Shown in pieces: positions 9,283 through 18,708 of a stretch of DNA of 33,290 bases. Source of the DNA: Actinomycetota bacterium (GTDB lineage: Bacteria; Actinomycetota; CADDZG01; WHSQ01); assembly GCA_009379915.1 (NCBI GenBank), contig WHSV01000035.1, positions 1 through 33,290 on the forward strand, read 5' to 3'. Positions within the stretch are counted from its first letter, which is position 1. Every line of letters begins with the position of its first letter. A program made the translations under genes and the position numbers. The notes beneath the pieces are model-generated. The model had not been told where the DNA came from. It did not search any database and saw only the letters and a program-made list of their open reading frames with translations.

Positions 9283-12200
9283 ACTCGCATCAAGGAGAGC
9301 AGCTGATCTATGTCGACGGGCTTCTTGATGTAGTCGCTCGCGCCCGCCGTGATCGACTTCTCGCGGTCACCCTTCATGGCCTTTGCGGTGAGGGCTATGA
9401 TCGGCAGGGACTCGTGCTCGGGCATCAGACGGATGGCACGCATCGTTTCGTACCCGTCCATCTCCGGCATCATGATGTCCATCAGGACGAGATCGGCATC
9501 CGGGTTCTTCTTGAGAGTTTCGATACCCTCCCTTCCGTTCTCTGCAAACGCGACGGTCATCCCTCGGCTCTCGAGGGCACTCGTAAGGGCAAAGACGTTG
9601 CGCACGTCGTCGTCGACGACCAGGACCTTCTTGTCCTGGAACACGACGTCGGCGCTGTGGAGTTGTTCCATCATGCGGCGCTGCTCTGCCGGCATGCGAG
9701 CCTCGACTCGATGGAGGAACAACGAGGTCTCGTCGAGCAAGCGCTCGGGCGAGCTGACGTCCTTGACGATGATGGACTGCGCGTACTTGCGCAGCCTCGT
9801 CTCCTCGCGCCGGGTTAGGTCCTTGCCGGTGTAGATGATCACCGGGAGGTCCTGGAAGCGATCCTCCTTCTTGATCTTCTCGAGGAGGTCGAAGCCCGTC
9901 GTATCGGGAAGCTTCAGGTCCAGGACCATGCAGTCGATCTGCCTCTTCTCGAGCTCCTCGAGAGCCTTCTCGCTCGAGCCGACGGCGACGACATCGACCT
10001 CGGTTTCCTCTGCTCCGATGAGCTCGACCATGCTCTTGCGCTCGGTTGCGTCGTCTTCGACGATCAGCAATGTGCGAGCCGCGCGCTCGATGAACTCCGT
10101 CATCCCGACGATCTCCTTCGCCAGGTCGCTCTTCTTCACCGGCTTCTTGAGGTATCCGTACGCGCCCGCTTTGAGTGCCTCCTGCCGCCTGTTCTCATCC
10201 GAGATCATCAACACCGGAATGTGGCGGGTGTTCGAGTCCCGTTTGAGGTGTTGGAGCACGGTGAGTCCGCCGGTGACGGGCAACACCGTGTCCAGCATGA
10301 TGGTGTCCGGGCGGATCTCTCGAGCCAGCGCCGCGCCCGTCTCTCCGCGAGTCGTCAGGATCACTCTGTAGCCCGCGGTCCGGCCCGCCTCTAGAGCTTG
10401 TTTGGCGAACTTGGGGTCCCTTTGGATGACAAGCATCGTGCGGTCTCCGGGAGCGATCCTCGACCGGTCGTCATCGACCCCCGCTGCGACCATATCGGGA
10501 TCCGGCTCGGCGAGGACCTCGGGAACGAGATCCTCGACCGGTGCAACCGCCGGCTCGGGCGCCACAGGGACGGGAGCGGCTACCGCACCCTTGGGGGTTT
10601 CGACCACCACCACGTCGGTGGTCGCTCTTGCCTCTTGCGAGATCGTCTCGTAATGCTGGGGGAGGAACAGCGTGAAGGTGCTGCCCTCTCCCTCGACGGA
10701 ATCGGCTCGGATCTCGCCGCCGAGCAGAACCGCGATCTCGCGACTGATCGATAGACCGAGGCCTGTGCCCCCGTACTTGCGGCTGGTGGTCCCGTCCGCC
10801 TGCTGAAAGGCCTCGAAGATGAGACGCAGTTTGTCGGCCGGCACACCAATACCGGTGTCCGTTACCGAAAGGGCGATGACCTGCTCCGCTCGATTGAGAG
10901 CCTCGTTCACGAACGGCTGATGTGCCGGAGGCGCGTGCATGGACAGCTTCACTTCGCCCTCATCCGTGAACTTGATGGCGTTCGACAGCAGGTTCTTCAC
11001 CACTTGCTGCAACCTCTGCTGGTCGGTGAAGATCCTTGTGGGCGTGTCGTCGCCGACTTCGACGATGAAGTTCAGGTCCTTCTCCTGAGCCATCGGGTTG
11101 AAGGCCTGCTCGACGTATTCCTTGATCTCGCCGAGATTGATCTCTGTCGGGTGGACGTCCATCTTCCCGGCCTCGATCTTGGAGAGGTCGAGGATGTCGC
11201 TGATGAGTGCCAACAGGTCGGATCCGGCCGTGTGGATCGTCCGGGCGAACTCCACCTGCTTGTCCGACAGATTGTGCTCGGAGTTGTCGGCAAGCAGTTT
11301 GGCAAGGATCAGCAGGCTGTTTAGCGGAGTCCTGAGCTCGTGGCTCATGTTCGCGAGGAACTCGCTCTTGTACTTGCTCGAAAGCGCCAGCTGCTGGGCC
11401 TTCTCTTCGAGGGAGGAACGGGCCCGTTCGATCTCGCGGTTCTTGATCTCGATGTTTTGGTTCTGGTCGGCGAGCTGGGCCGCCTTCTCCTGCAGCTCCT
11501 CGTTCGTCTGCTGCAGCTCCTCCTGCTGAGTTTGGAGCAGCTCCTCGGACGCCTTCAGAGACTGCGCCTGCGCCTCGAGCTCGGAGTTCGAGTGCTTCAA
11601 CTCCTCCTGCTGGCTCTGGAGCTCTTCCGACTGGCTCTGCAGTTCCTCGGTCAGCCGTTGCGACTGGAGCAGTAGTTCCTCGGTTCGCATGTTGGCGATG
11701 ATCGAGTTGATGACGACGCCGATCACCTCGATCAACTGCTCGAGGAACTGCTGGTCGATCTCGCTGAAGTGTTTGATCGAACCGAGTTCGATGACTCCGA
11801 GCACATCGTCCTCGAACAAAACCGGAATGACGATGATGTTGACCGGCGCCACTTGGCCCAGTCCCGAAGACACCTTGATGTAGTCGGACGGGGCCTCAGT
11901 GATGAGGATCGGCTTCTTTTCCAGAGCGCACTGTCCGACGAGGCCCTCACCGAACTTGAAGCGGTTGGCTACGGACTTTCTCGCCTTGTAACCGTAGCTT
12001 GCGATCAGCTTGAGGATCGGCTCCTTCTCCTCGTTGGTGTCGGTGAGGAAGAAGGCTCCGTGTTGCGCCGTGACCGTGGGCGTCAGCTCGGACATGATCA
12101 GCTGCGATACCAACTGCAGGTTGCGCTGACCCTGCATCAAGCGCTGGATGTTCGCGAGGTTGGTCTTGAGCCAGTCCTGTTCCTGGTTGACGCGCGTGGT

Positions 12201-15200
12201 CTCGCGCAGCGTGTTGGTCATCTTGTTGATCGTGTCTGCAAGGGCGTTGACCTCGCCCTTGGCCTCGACATCGATGCGGCGCGTGAGGTCGCCCTCCGTC
12301 ACGGCCTTCGACACCTCGGCGATAGCGCGCACCTGGGTGGTCAGGTTGCCGGCGAGCTGGTTGACGTTCTCGGTCAGGTCCTTCCACGTTCCGGACACGC
12401 CCTCGACGCGCGCCTGGCCCCCGAGCTTGCCCTCCGTTCCCACCTCGCGCGCCACGCGGGTCACCTCGTCGGCGAACGAACTGAGCTGAGCGACCATCGT
12501 GTTGATCGTTCGCTTCAGCTCGAGCATCTCGCCCTTGACGTTCACCGTGATCACCTGAGTGAGGTCGCCGTTTGCAACCGCCGTCGTGACCTGTGCGATG
12601 TCACGGACCTGGGCGGTCAGGTTGGAGCCCATGCCGTTCACGGAATCCGTGAGGTCCTTCCAGGTTCCGGCGACGCCCCTCACCTGCGCCTGGCCCCCGA
12701 GCTTTCCTTCCGTTCCGACCTCGCGGGCCACCCGCGTGACCTCGTCGGCGAACGAACTGAGCTGATCGACCATCGTGTTGATCGTCTGCTTGAGCTCGAG
12801 GATCTCGCCCTTTGCATCTACGGTGATCTTCTGGCCGAGATCACCTCGAGCCACCGCGGTAGCAACCTGCGCGATGTTGCGGACCTGCCCCGTCAGGTTC
12901 GAGGCCATGAAGTTCACGTTCTGCGTGAGGTCCTTCCACGTTCCCGAGACTCCGCTCACCTGTGCCTGGCCCCCGAGCTTTCCCTCCGTTCCGACCTCGC
13001 GGGCCACCCGCGTGACCTCGTCGGCGAACGAACTGAGCTGATCGACCATCGTGTTGATCGTCTGCTTGAGCTCGAGCATCTCGCCCTTGACGTCGACCGT
13101 GATCTTCTGGCTCAGGTCACCGTTCGCCACGGCGGTCGTTACCTGAGCCACGTTCCGCACCTGGTCGGTGAGGTTCGAGGCCATGAAGTTGACCGAGTCG
13201 GTGAGGTTCTTCCAGGTTCCGGCGACACCCTCGACCTCGGCCTGGCCCCCGAGCTTTCCGTCGGTACCCACCTCTCGGGCGACCCGAGTCACCTCGTCCG
13301 CGAAGGCGCGCAGCGTGTTGGTCATCGTGTTGATGGTGTCGGCGAGCGTGGCGACCTCGCCGCGCGCCTCCACGGTGATCTTCTGACCCAGGTCTCCCTC
13401 CGCGACGGCCATCGCGACCTGACTGATGCTTCGCACCTGGCTGGTTAGGTTTCCGGCCATGACGTTCACCGAATCGGTGAGGTCCTTCCACGTTCCCGCG
13501 ACGCCCTCGACCTGCGCCTGTCCACCAAGGATGCCGTCCGTGCCGACCTCGCGGGCAACCCGGATGACCTCGTCGGCGAACTGGCGGAGCGTGTCGGTCA
13601 TGGAGTTGATGGTCTCCGCGAGCGTGGCGACCTCGCCCTTTGCCTCAACGGTGATGCGCTGGTTGAGGTCACCGCGCGCGATCGAGGTCGCGACCTGACT
13701 GATGTTTCGGACCTGACCGGTCAGATTCGACGCCATGAGGTTCACGTTCTGGGTGAGATCGCGCCAGGTGCCCGACACGCCCTTGACCTCGGCCTGGCCC
13801 CCGAGCCGGCCCTCCGTTCCCACCTCGCGTGCGACTCTGGTGACCTCGTCGGCGAAGCTGGACAGTTGGTCGACCATGACGTTGATCGTGTTCTTCAGTT
13901 CGAGCAGCTCGCCCTTGACGTCGACCGTGATCTTCTGACTGAGGTCGCCGTTGGCCACAGCCGTCGTCACGCCTGCGATGTCGCGCACTTGAGCGGTCAG
14001 GTTGCCGGCCATCATGTTGACGTTGTCGGTGAGGTCCTTCCACGTACCCGACACGCCCTTGACCTCGGCCTGTCCACCCAGCTTTCCTTCCGTGCCGACC
14101 TCGCGAGCAACGCGTGTGACCTCGTCGGCGAAGCTGGACAGTTGGTCGACCATCGTGTTGATGGTCTTTGCGAGCGCGGCGACCTCTCCCTTCGCTTCGA
14201 CCGTGATCTGCTGAGTGAGGTCGCCCTGGGCGACGGCCGTTGCGACCGACGCGATGCTTCGCACCTGGCTGGTGAGGTTCGAAGCCATGAAGTTGACGTT
14301 GTCCGTGAGGTCTTTCCAAGTTCCCGACACGCCCTTGACCTGCGCCTGACCTCCGAGTTTTCCCTCTGTGCCGACCTCGCGCGCGACTCGAGTCACCTCA
14401 TCTGCGAAAGCACTCAGTTGGTCGGTCATCGTGTTGATGGTGTCGGCGAGCGCGGCGACCTCTCCCTTCGCCTCGACGGTGATCTTCTGCGAGAGGTCTC
14501 CATCGGCCACGGCCGTCGCCACGTCCGAGATGTTGCGAACCTGGCTCGTCAGATTGCTGGCCATGAAGTTCACCGAGTCGGTGAGGTCCTTCCACGTTCC
14601 GGACACGCCCTTGACCTTGGCCTGGCCCCCGAGTTTTCCCTCTGTACCGACCTCGCGCGCGACTCGAGTCACCTCGTCGGCGAACGAGCTGAGCTGATCC
14701 ACCATCGAGTTGACGGACGTTCCGATACGAAGGAACTCGCCCTTGACCGGCTGACCCTCGATCTCGAGCGCCATCTTCTGGCTGAGATCGCCCTCGGCGA
14801 CAGCGGTAATGACGCGCGCCACCTCGGTCGTGGGCCGGCGAAGGTCGTCGATCAGGGAGTTGACCGAGTCGACCCGCTCGGCCCAGCCGCCCTTCGTCTC
14901 GGGGATCTTGAATCGCTCGGTCATCTTGCCCTCGCGACCGATGACCCGCCTGACGCGCGCAAACTCCTTGGTCATCCGGTTGCTGTTATCGAGGACGGTG
15001 TTCACAACGGACGCGATCTCACCCATCAGGCCGCGGCGGCGGCTGTTCAGGCGAACCGAGAAATCGCCATCCCTCAATGCCTCGAGCGCGCTAAGAAGCT
15101 CTTCGAGCTGCTCCTCGCTTACGTCTGCTCCGTTCGAAGTCGAGCTCCTCGCGGGGCGCGCCGACGTCTTCTTCGTCCGAGTGGTTTTGCCTGTTGAAGC

Positions 15201-15221
15201 CCGAGTGCTCCTCGTGGCCAT
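9267..15221 (-). CDS. Soluble poly-HAMP hybrid histidine kinase with three receiver domains
   Basis: A very large cytosolic kinase of 1984 residues with no membrane segment. Residues 1-35 are basic; 36-179 hold about three divergent HAMP-like units; 180-1007 hold nine tandem 92-residue repeats, each a HAMP pair ([25 protein letters not shown], NLTxQVRxI, GDLxQKITV). A GAF domain follows at about 1030-1175, a Glu/Gln-rich coiled coil at 1178-1284, HisKA with H1294 in [10 protein letters not shown], a HATPase ([27 protein letters not shown]), and three receivers with phospho-acceptors D1644, D1768 and D1915. The first receiver lacks the usual acidic doublet. The repeat type is that of fungal group III kinases (Nik1/Os-1), which usually carry fewer repeats. 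AAAGGGATGGAG precedes the ATG. It heads the cluster with cheR, cheB and a response regulator. Confidence 0.95.
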   Translation of the reverse strand: MATRSTRASTGKTTRTKKTSARPARSSTSNGADVSEEQLEELLSALEALRDGDFSVRLNSRRRGLMGEIASVVNTVLDNSNRMTKEFARVRRVIGREGKMTERFKIPETKGGWAERVDSVNSLIDDLRRPTTEVARVITAVAEGDLSQKMALEIEGQPVKGEFLRIGTSVNSMVDQLSSFADEVTRVAREVGTEGKLGGQAKVKGVSGTWKDLTDSVNFMASNLTSQVRNISDVATAVADGDLSQKITVEAKGEVAALADTINTMTDQLSAFADEVTRVAREVGTEGKLGGQAQVKGVSGTWKDLTDNVNFMASNLTSQVRSIASVATAVAQGDLTQQITVEAKGEVAALAKTINTMVDQLSSFADEVTRVAREVGTEGKLGGQAEVKGVSGTWKDLTDNVNMMAGNLTAQVRDIAGVTTAVANGDLSQKITVDVKGELLELKNTINVMVDQLSSFADEVTRVAREVGTEGRLGGQAEVKGVSGTWRDLTQNVNLMASNLTGQVRNISQVATSIARGDLNQRITVEAKGEVATLAETINSMTDTLRQFADEVIRVAREVGTDGILGGQAQVEGVAGTWKDLTDSVNVMAGNLTSQVRSISQVAMAVAEGDLGQKITVEARGEVATLADTINTMTNTLRAFADEVTRVAREVGTDGKLGGQAEVEGVAGTWKNLTDSVNFMASNLTDQVRNVAQVTTAVANGDLSQKITVDVKGEMLELKQTINTMVDQLSSFADEVTRVAREVGTEGKLGGQAQVSGVSGTWKDLTQNVNFMASNLTGQVRNIAQVATAVARGDLGQKITVDAKGEILELKQTINTMVDQLSSFADEVTRVAREVGTEGKLGGQAQVRGVAGTWKDLTDSVNGMGSNLTAQVRDIAQVTTAVANGDLTQVITVNVKGEMLELKRTINTMVAQLSSFADEVTRVAREVGTEGKLGGQARVEGVSGTWKDLTENVNQLAGNLTTQVRAIAEVSKAVTEGDLTRRIDVEAKGEVNALADTINKMTNTLRETTRVNQEQDWLKTNLANIQRLMQGQRNLQLVSQLIMSELTPTVTAQHGAFFLTDTNEEKEPILKLIASYGYKARKSVANRFKFGEGLVGQCALEKKPILITEAPSDYIKVSSGLGQVAPVNIIVIPVLFEDDVLGVIELGSIKHFSEIDQQFLEQLIEVIGVVINSIIANMRTEELLLQSQRLTEELQSQSEELQSQQEELKHSNSELEAQAQSLKASEELLQTQQEELQQTNEELQEKAAQLADQNQNIEIKNREIERARSSLEEKAQQLALSSKYKSEFLANMSHELRTPLNSLLILAKLLADNSEHNLSDKQVEFARTIHTAGSDLLALISDILDLSKIEAGKMDVHPTEINLGEIKEYVEQAFNPMAQEKDLNFIVEVGDDTPTRIFTDQQRLQQVVKNLLSNAIKFTDEGEVKLSMHAPPAHQPFVNEALNRAEQVIALSVTDTGIGVPADKLRLIFEAFQQADGTTSRKYGGTGLGLSISREIAVLLGGEIRADSVEGEGSTFTLFLPQHYETISQEARATTDVVVVETPKGAVAAPVPVAPEPAVAPVEDLVPEVLAEPDPDMVAAGVDDDRSRIAPGDRTMLVIQRDPKFAKQALEAGRTAGYRVILTTRGETGAALAREIRPDTIMLDTVLPVTGGLTVLQHLKRDSNTRHIPVLMISDENRRQEALKAGAYGYLKKPVKKSDLAKEIVGMTEFIERAARTLLIVEDDATERKSMVELIGAEETEVDVVAVGSSEKALEELEKRQIDCMVLDLKLPDTTGFDLLEKIKKEDRFQDLPVIIYTGKDLTRREETRLRKYAQSIIVKDVSSPERLLDETSLFLHRVEARMPAEQRRMMEQLHSADVVFQDKKVLVVDDDVRNVFALTSALESRGMTVAFAENGREGIETLKKNPDADLVLMDIMMPEMDGYETMRAIRLMPEHESLPIIALTAKAMKGDREKSITAGASDYIKKPVDIDQLLSLMRVWLYE
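12201..14684 (-). repeat. Nine tandem 276-bp repeats coding HAMP pairs
   Basis: Nine in-frame units of exactly 276 bp (92 codons) run without gaps through the kinase gene, covering residues 180-1007. They are highly alike in both protein and DNA. For example, a stretch of 92 bp is identical at 12709-12800 and 12985-13076, offset by exactly one unit. Such identity points to recent duplication or gene conversion, and predicts length variation between strains and assembly errors. Confidence 0.92.
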
Positions 15222-15285
15222 ACTCCATCCCTTTCATGAACCAGCAGTTCGAGCCAATGCCTGAGTAGCCGATTGAACCGCTACA

Positions 15286-15291
15286 AACCTA
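15286..15291 (-). promoter_or_regulatory. Possible -10 element (TAGGTT) for the kinase cluster
   Basis: TAGGTT on the minus strand includes the stop codon of the lipoprotein gene and would start transcription near 15279, giving a leader of about 58 nt with the ribosome site before the kinase ATG. The same hexamer type precedes other genes here. No convincing -35 is seen. Confidence 0.35.
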
Positions 15292-15864
15292 CTGTTTGCG
15301 CCGTTGCGCGGGAAGGGAGCGTGCAGCCAGACTCCTCGGGGGAGCGAGCTGGCGGGGGGAGTGAGCCCCGGTGGCCTCGCTGCAACCGTCGATGCCCATG
15401 GCACGCGCCGACTCGCCGGCCTGTTCGAGGTTGGCCGTCAGGCTCTGGCTGGTCTCCTGAACCTCTCGCAGGGTCTCCTCGGCCACCTCTTCCGCTCCGG
15501 CGCTCTGGGCCTCGTCGACTGCGGTCGACAGCGAGTCGATGTTCTCTATTGCGCCGTCGAGGCCCTCGATCATGGAGTCGAAGTCGTCGGACAGCTCGTC
15601 CGGCCTATCCAATTCACCGAGTTCGTCCCTGAGGTTCGAGAGCTCCTCCAACGCGACCTCGATTATCTCGCTCGGGTCCTCTTGGGTGAGAGCCTCGCCG
15701 CTTAGTTCCCGGAGTGAGGTCTCAGCGTCCTCACAGATCCCGTTGGCCTCCTTCACGAACTCCTCGCGCGACGGTCCGCTATCGCATGCCGCCAGGGCTA
15801 TCAATGCAAGGAGCACGCTCCACAATCTCGCTCGCCGGTGCATGTGCGGAACTCGTCTCTTCAC
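15289..15864 (-). CDS. Putative lipoprotein, acidic helical
   Basis: I do not recognise a named family. The product of 191 residues starts with a basic segment and a hydrophobic stretch ending in the lipobox LIALAAC, so it is probably exported, lipidated on that cysteine and held on the outer face of the membrane. The mature part is strongly acidic with long predicted helices (ALEELSNLRDELGELD, ETLREVQETSQSL), giving a likely helical bundle or coiled coil. One cysteine after the lipobox (NGICEDAE) and one near the end could pair. The last 25 residues turn basic. I favour GTG 15864 because TAGGTT lies exactly 6 nt before it, matching leaderless starts elsewhere in the window; ATG 15843 is the alternative. 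It lies 67 bp upstream of the kinase gene on the same strand, but a functional link is speculative. Confidence 0.72.
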   Translation of the reverse strand: MKRRVPHMHRRARLWSVLLALIALAACDSGPSREEFVKEANGICEDAETSLRELSGEALTQEDPSEIIEVALEELSNLRDELGELDRPDELSDDFDSMIEGLDGAIENIDSLSTAVDEAQSAGAEEVAEETLREVQETSQSLTANLEQAGESARAMGIDGCSEATGAHSPRQLAPPRSLAARSLPAQRRKQ

Positions 15865-15870
15865 TGGTCG

Positions 15871-15876
15871 AACCTA
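15871..15876 (-). promoter_or_regulatory. Leaderless-type -10 (TAGGTT) before the lipoprotein gene
   Basis: On the minus strand TAGGTT is followed by 6 nt and then GTG at 15864. This spacing would place the transcription start on the start codon, as in the leaderless mRNAs that are common in actinobacteria. It supports GTG 15864 over ATG 15843. Confidence 0.55.
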
Positions 15877-15892
15877 CCCAGCCGGAGTCTCA

Positions 15893-16633
15893 TCACTCCC
15901 GGGTCACCATGGTTGCGGTCGCTTGCGCGACGGGTCGAACCACGATCTCGTCGACGTCCACGTGACGCGGGCGCGTTACCGCCCACACGATGCAGTCCGC
16001 GACGTCGTCTCCCGTCAACGGCTTGAGGCCCTCGTACACTTTGGCGGCTTTGTCGAGATCGCCGTCGAAACGGACCATAGAGAACTCGGTTTCGACCATG
16101 CCGGGGGAGACCTCCGTGATCCGAATGGGTCTGCCCAAGAGGTCGATGCGCATGGTTTGGCTGATCGCTCGCACCGCGTGCTTGGAGGCCGTGTAGCCCG
16201 CGCCGCCCGGATAGGTCTCGAAACCCGCGATCGATCCCACGTTGACGATGTGCCCTCCGTCACCCGCTTCGAGCTTCGGCAACAGGGCCTGCGTCGTTCG
16301 CAGGAGACCCAGCACGTTCGTCTCCATCATCAGTCGAACGCGATCCTCCTCGAGCTCGCCGACGGGTTGCAGCCCGGACGCTAGCCCCGCGTTGTTGACC
16401 AGAAGGTCCAGCTCGGTGATCTCCTGCGCAAAAGCCGCGACCGAGCCCCCGTCGGTGACGTCGAGAGGCAGAGGCCGGCCCCCGCTCGCCTCGGCCACCT
16501 CCCTGAGCTTGTCCATCCTGCGCGCCCCGAGAACGACGTCGAAGCCCTCGTTGGCCAGCCGGACCGCCGTGGCCGCTCCGATGCCGCTCGATGCCCCGGT
16601 GATGACTGCGGTTCCCCTCGTGGTGTTTGCCAT
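15893..16633 (-). CDS. Short-chain dehydrogenase/reductase (YdfG-like)
   Basis: A cytosolic NAD(P)-dependent oxidoreductase of the classical SDR family, 246 residues from ATG 16633. The nucleotide-binding motif TGASSGIG is near residue 12, ARRMDKL after the second strand suggests NADP preference, NNAG is at 80-83, and the catalytic residues are S134, Y147 and K151 (YTASK). The pattern resembles YdfG-type hydroxy-acid or serine dehydrogenases, but substrate cannot be read reliably. The longer upstream frame is antisense to arginase and lacks family features. A GGTGG lies directly before the ATG. The gene diverges from arginase with only 16 bp between the two start codons, so at least one promoter must lie inside the other gene. 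Confidence 0.9.
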   Translation of the reverse strand: MANTTRGTAVITGASSGIGAATAVRLANEGFDVVLGARRMDKLREVAEASGGRPLPLDVTDGGSVAAFAQEITELDLLVNNAGLASGLQPVGELEEDRVRLMMETNVLGLLRTTQALLPKLEAGDGGHIVNVGSIAGFETYPGGAGYTASKHAVRAISQTMRIDLLGRPIRITEVSPGMVETEFSMVRFDGDLDKAAKVYEGLKPLTGDDVADCIVWAVTRPRHVDVDEIVVRPVAQATATMVTRE

Positions 16634-16649
16634 GCCACCATTGAAGACC

Positions 16650-17558
16650 ATGAATCCAGAGCTCAGGAACAAAGAGGTCGGAATAATCGGAGCCCCGCTC
16701 GACCTGGGCCAGGAGCGGCGTGGAGTCGACATGGGCCCGAGCGCCATCCGGTACTCGGGCCTGTCCGAGCGGCTCGAATCCATGGGCATCAAGGTGACCG
16801 ACCACGGCGATGCGAGAGCCGAGATTCCGGAGCTCGCCAGCGAGCGCGACGAACGTGCGCGCTATCTTCCCGCCATACTCGGCTCGTGCGCGCTGATCGC
16901 CAAGGACGTGGCGAACACGGCGCAGTCGGGGGCCATGTCTCTCGTGCTGGGCGGCGATCATTCGATCGCAATGGGTTCGCTCGCAGGTCTTCACTCGGTC
17001 CATGGCCCGGGCGGACTGCTGTGGATCGACGCGCACGGCGACCTGAACACGCCGGACACCTCGCCCTCGGGCAACGTGCACGGCATGCCTCTGGCGGCCG
17101 CGCTGGGAGCGTGCGACTTCACGGTCGATGGTTTCGAACCGGCCCCCTGGGTGGAGCCGGGACGCGTGGCGATCGTCGGAGCCCGCCAGCTCGACGAGGG
17201 CGAGAAGCGGTTGGTGCACGAAAAGGGGCTGGCGGTCCTGACCATGGCCGACATCGACCGGCGCGGACTCGCATCGGTGATGCACGAGGCCCTGGTCGTG
17301 ATCGGGGGCCCGGGCTACGTGCACATCTCGCTCGATCTCGACGTCTGCGATCCGGAGATAGCGCCCGGCGTCGGCACGCCGGTGCGCGGGGGCCTGAGCT
17401 TCAGGGAGGCCCACCTGGCCATGGAGCTCCTCGCCGAGGCGGGTGTCATCACGTCGATGGAGGTCGTCGAGGTGAACCCAATCCTCGACAACGCGAACCA
17501 GACCGGAGACCTGGCGGTGGAGCTGGTCGCCAGCGCCCTGGGAGCGAGCATCCTCTAG
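16650..17558 (+). CDS. rocF: Arginase (ureohydrolase family)
   Basis: Hydrolyses arginine to ornithine and urea with a binuclear manganese centre; cytoplasmic. It has 302 residues. The N-terminus carries the arginase pattern GAPLDLGQERRGVDMGPSAI. Metal-binding motifs follow: GGDHSIAMGS, WIDAHGDLNTP and SLDLDVCDP. The substrate-loop GNVHGMPLAAALG, with its conserved histidine, and MEVVEVNPILD complete the family set. The GNxHGMP motif and N-terminus favour arginase over agmatinase. ATG 16650 is chosen; in-frame TTG 16641 and ATG 16632 are alternatives. No strong ribosome site is visible. It diverges from the SDR gene 16 bp away and is followed by a 350-bp gap. No other arginine or urea gene is nearby. 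Confidence 0.9.
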   Translation: MNPELRNKEVGIIGAPLDLGQERRGVDMGPSAIRYSGLSERLESMGIKVTDHGDARAEIPELASERDERARYLPAILGSCALIAKDVANTAQSGAMSLVLGGDHSIAMGSLAGLHSVHGPGGLLWIDAHGDLNTPDTSPSGNVHGMPLAAALGACDFTVDGFEPAPWVEPGRVAIVGARQLDEGEKRLVHEKGLAVLTMADIDRRGLASVMHEALVVIGGPGYVHISLDLDVCDPEIAPGVGTPVRGGLSFREAHLAMELLAEAGVITSMEVVEVNPILDNANQTGDLAVELVASALGASIL

Positions 17559-17908
17559 CGGTCGGTGCGGTCGGCACCTACCAGCGCGACCAGTGACTCT
17601 CGGGAGATACTCATCGTCGAGAAAAGGTTCCGAGGCCCCGGTGCCGCTTGTGCCCGCAGTCACCGCAGTCACCGCGCCTTTCTACGAGAGTCACCACCAT
17701 CGATGATCGCAGTGGTTTCTGCGCCTAAGTGAGTGGTGTTCTCGGACGGATCCGCCTGACATGCCTGACATGTCAGGCACCCCGCGGGACAAAACGAGAA
17801 GACGGCATCGAAGGGACGAATGGGCGCCCGCCTGGGCCTGGAGCGAAGCCTCGATTCGGCATTCATACACGTTTTTGGACTCGGTCCCGCCATGCGGGAA
17901 CCTCCCGG
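17559..17908. other. Intergenic gap between convergent genes, with palindrome
   Basis: About 350 bp between the ends of arginase and the second SDR gene, with no credible coding frame. It contains a perfect 18-bp palindrome at 17762-17779 preceded by a partial direct copy (GCCTGACATG), and a second imperfect inverted repeat around 17883-17902 (arms GGTCCCGC and GCGGGAACC). Neither is followed by a T-tract, so I cannot call an intrinsic terminator on either strand. Confidence 0.6.
17762..17779. repeat. Perfect 18-bp palindrome TGCCTGACATGTCAGGCA
   Basis: The sequence is its own reverse complement over 18 bp and overlaps a direct repeat of GCCTGACATG on its left. It could be an operator for a dimeric regulator or part of a transcription-end structure. 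It lies between two gene ends, which argues against an ordinary promoter operator. Confidence 0.7.
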
Positions 17909-18682
17909 CTACTCCCGCAGGATTCGACCTTCCATGCCTCCCGCGACGGTTACGACCTCGCCGCTTACATGACCCGAGATGGCGTCCGACGCCAGGGCCA
18001 CGATCGTGCGCGCGACATCGTCGGCGGCGCCCAGCTTGTCCAGCGCCATCGTGCGCGTGATCTTCGCCACGAAGTCCCGGTCCCCGACGAAGTCACGCGT
18101 CATGTCGGTGGCCGTCCACCCTGGAGCGACGGCGTTGACGCGGCCGCGCGGCGCGATTCGCACGACCTCGTTCTTGAGGCTCTTTAGGAAGCCTGCGACG
18201 AGGGCACCCTTCGCCGCGGCGTAGTCGCTGTGTCCCGCCTCGCCGAAGATGCCCGCCGTCGAGGCGACGATGACGATATTGCCCTCGCCCGTCTGTTTCA
18301 CGTGGCGCAGGAAGGCCCGGCAGGAGAGGAAGACGCTGTCGAGGTTGGCCGCGAGGTATCGACGCCAGCGCTCGTAGGACATGTCCCACACCGGAGCGTC
18401 TTCGCTCGGCCAGTCCCCGGCATTGGCCACGAGCACGTCGAGCCGGCCGAGCGCGGCCGCGGCGGCGGGGACAAGCTCGTCGGCCTCCGACTCGACCGTG
18501 AGGTCGGCCTGCAACACGACGCCGTCGACCTCGAATGCAACCGACTCGGCCCTGGCCTTGCTCGAGCGGTAGTGAACGCCGACGCGGGCTCCCTCGGCGG
18601 CGAAGGCGCGCGCGACGGCCGAACCGATGCCACCGGCGGCTCCGGTAACCAGCACGCCCTTACCGCCGAGTCCCGTGTCCAT
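17909..18682 (-). CDS. Short-chain dehydrogenase/reductase (FabG-like)
   Basis: A classical SDR of 257 residues. The cofactor motif TGAAGGIG is at 13-20, HYRSSKARAE after the second strand suggests NADP binding, NAG appears as ANAGD near 87, and the catalytic set is S141, Y154 and K158 (DYAAAK). The C-terminal VSGEVVTVAGGM resembles the VDGG ending of FabG-type enzymes. Substrate is unknown; it may be a ketoacyl or general carbonyl reductase. It is unlikely to be the fatty-acid FabG, which sits in the fab operon. It starts at ATG 18682 without a ribosome site. TAGCGT lies 8 nt upstream, consistent with a leaderless mRNA, and this -10 interlocks with that of the divergent YchF gene. Confidence 0.9.
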   Translation of the reverse strand: MDTGLGGKGVLVTGAAGGIGSAVARAFAAEGARVGVHYRSSKARAESVAFEVDGVVLQADLTVESEADELVPAAAAALGRLDVLVANAGDWPSEDAPVWDMSYERWRRYLAANLDSVFLSCRAFLRHVKQTGEGNIVIVASTAGIFGEAGHSDYAAAKGALVAGFLKSLKNEVVRIAPRGRVNAVAPGWTATDMTRDFVGDRDFVAKITRTMALDKLGAADDVARTIVALASDAISGHVSGEVVTVAGGMEGRILRE

Positions 18683-18690
18683 GAAGTGGG

Positions 18691-18700
18691 ACGCTACCCT
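18691..18700. promoter_or_regulatory. Interlocked divergent -10 elements for two leaderless genes
   Basis: The ten bases ACGCTACCCT contain TACCCT on the plus strand (18695-18700), 8 nt before the YchF GTG. They also contain TAGCGT on the minus strand (18691-18696), 8 nt before the SDR ATG. The two TANNNT hexamers share the central TA, so the whole 26-bp gap is a symmetric bidirectional promoter core. Basis: sequence plus the known actinobacterial TANNNT -10. Confidence 0.55.
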
Positions 18701-18708
18701 GAGCGCCG

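Noticed and set aside
11769-13448. 559-residue plus-strand frame opposite the kinase repeats
   Set aside because: It is an antisense reading of the 276-bp repeats; its apparent internal repeats simply mirror those of the kinase gene.
16260-17672. 470-residue minus-strand frame opposite arginase
   Set aside because: Antisense shadow with no recognisable domain; arginase metal motifs on the plus strand are unambiguous.
17883-17902. Imperfect hairpin as intrinsic terminator for the convergent genes
   Set aside because: No run of T follows on either strand.
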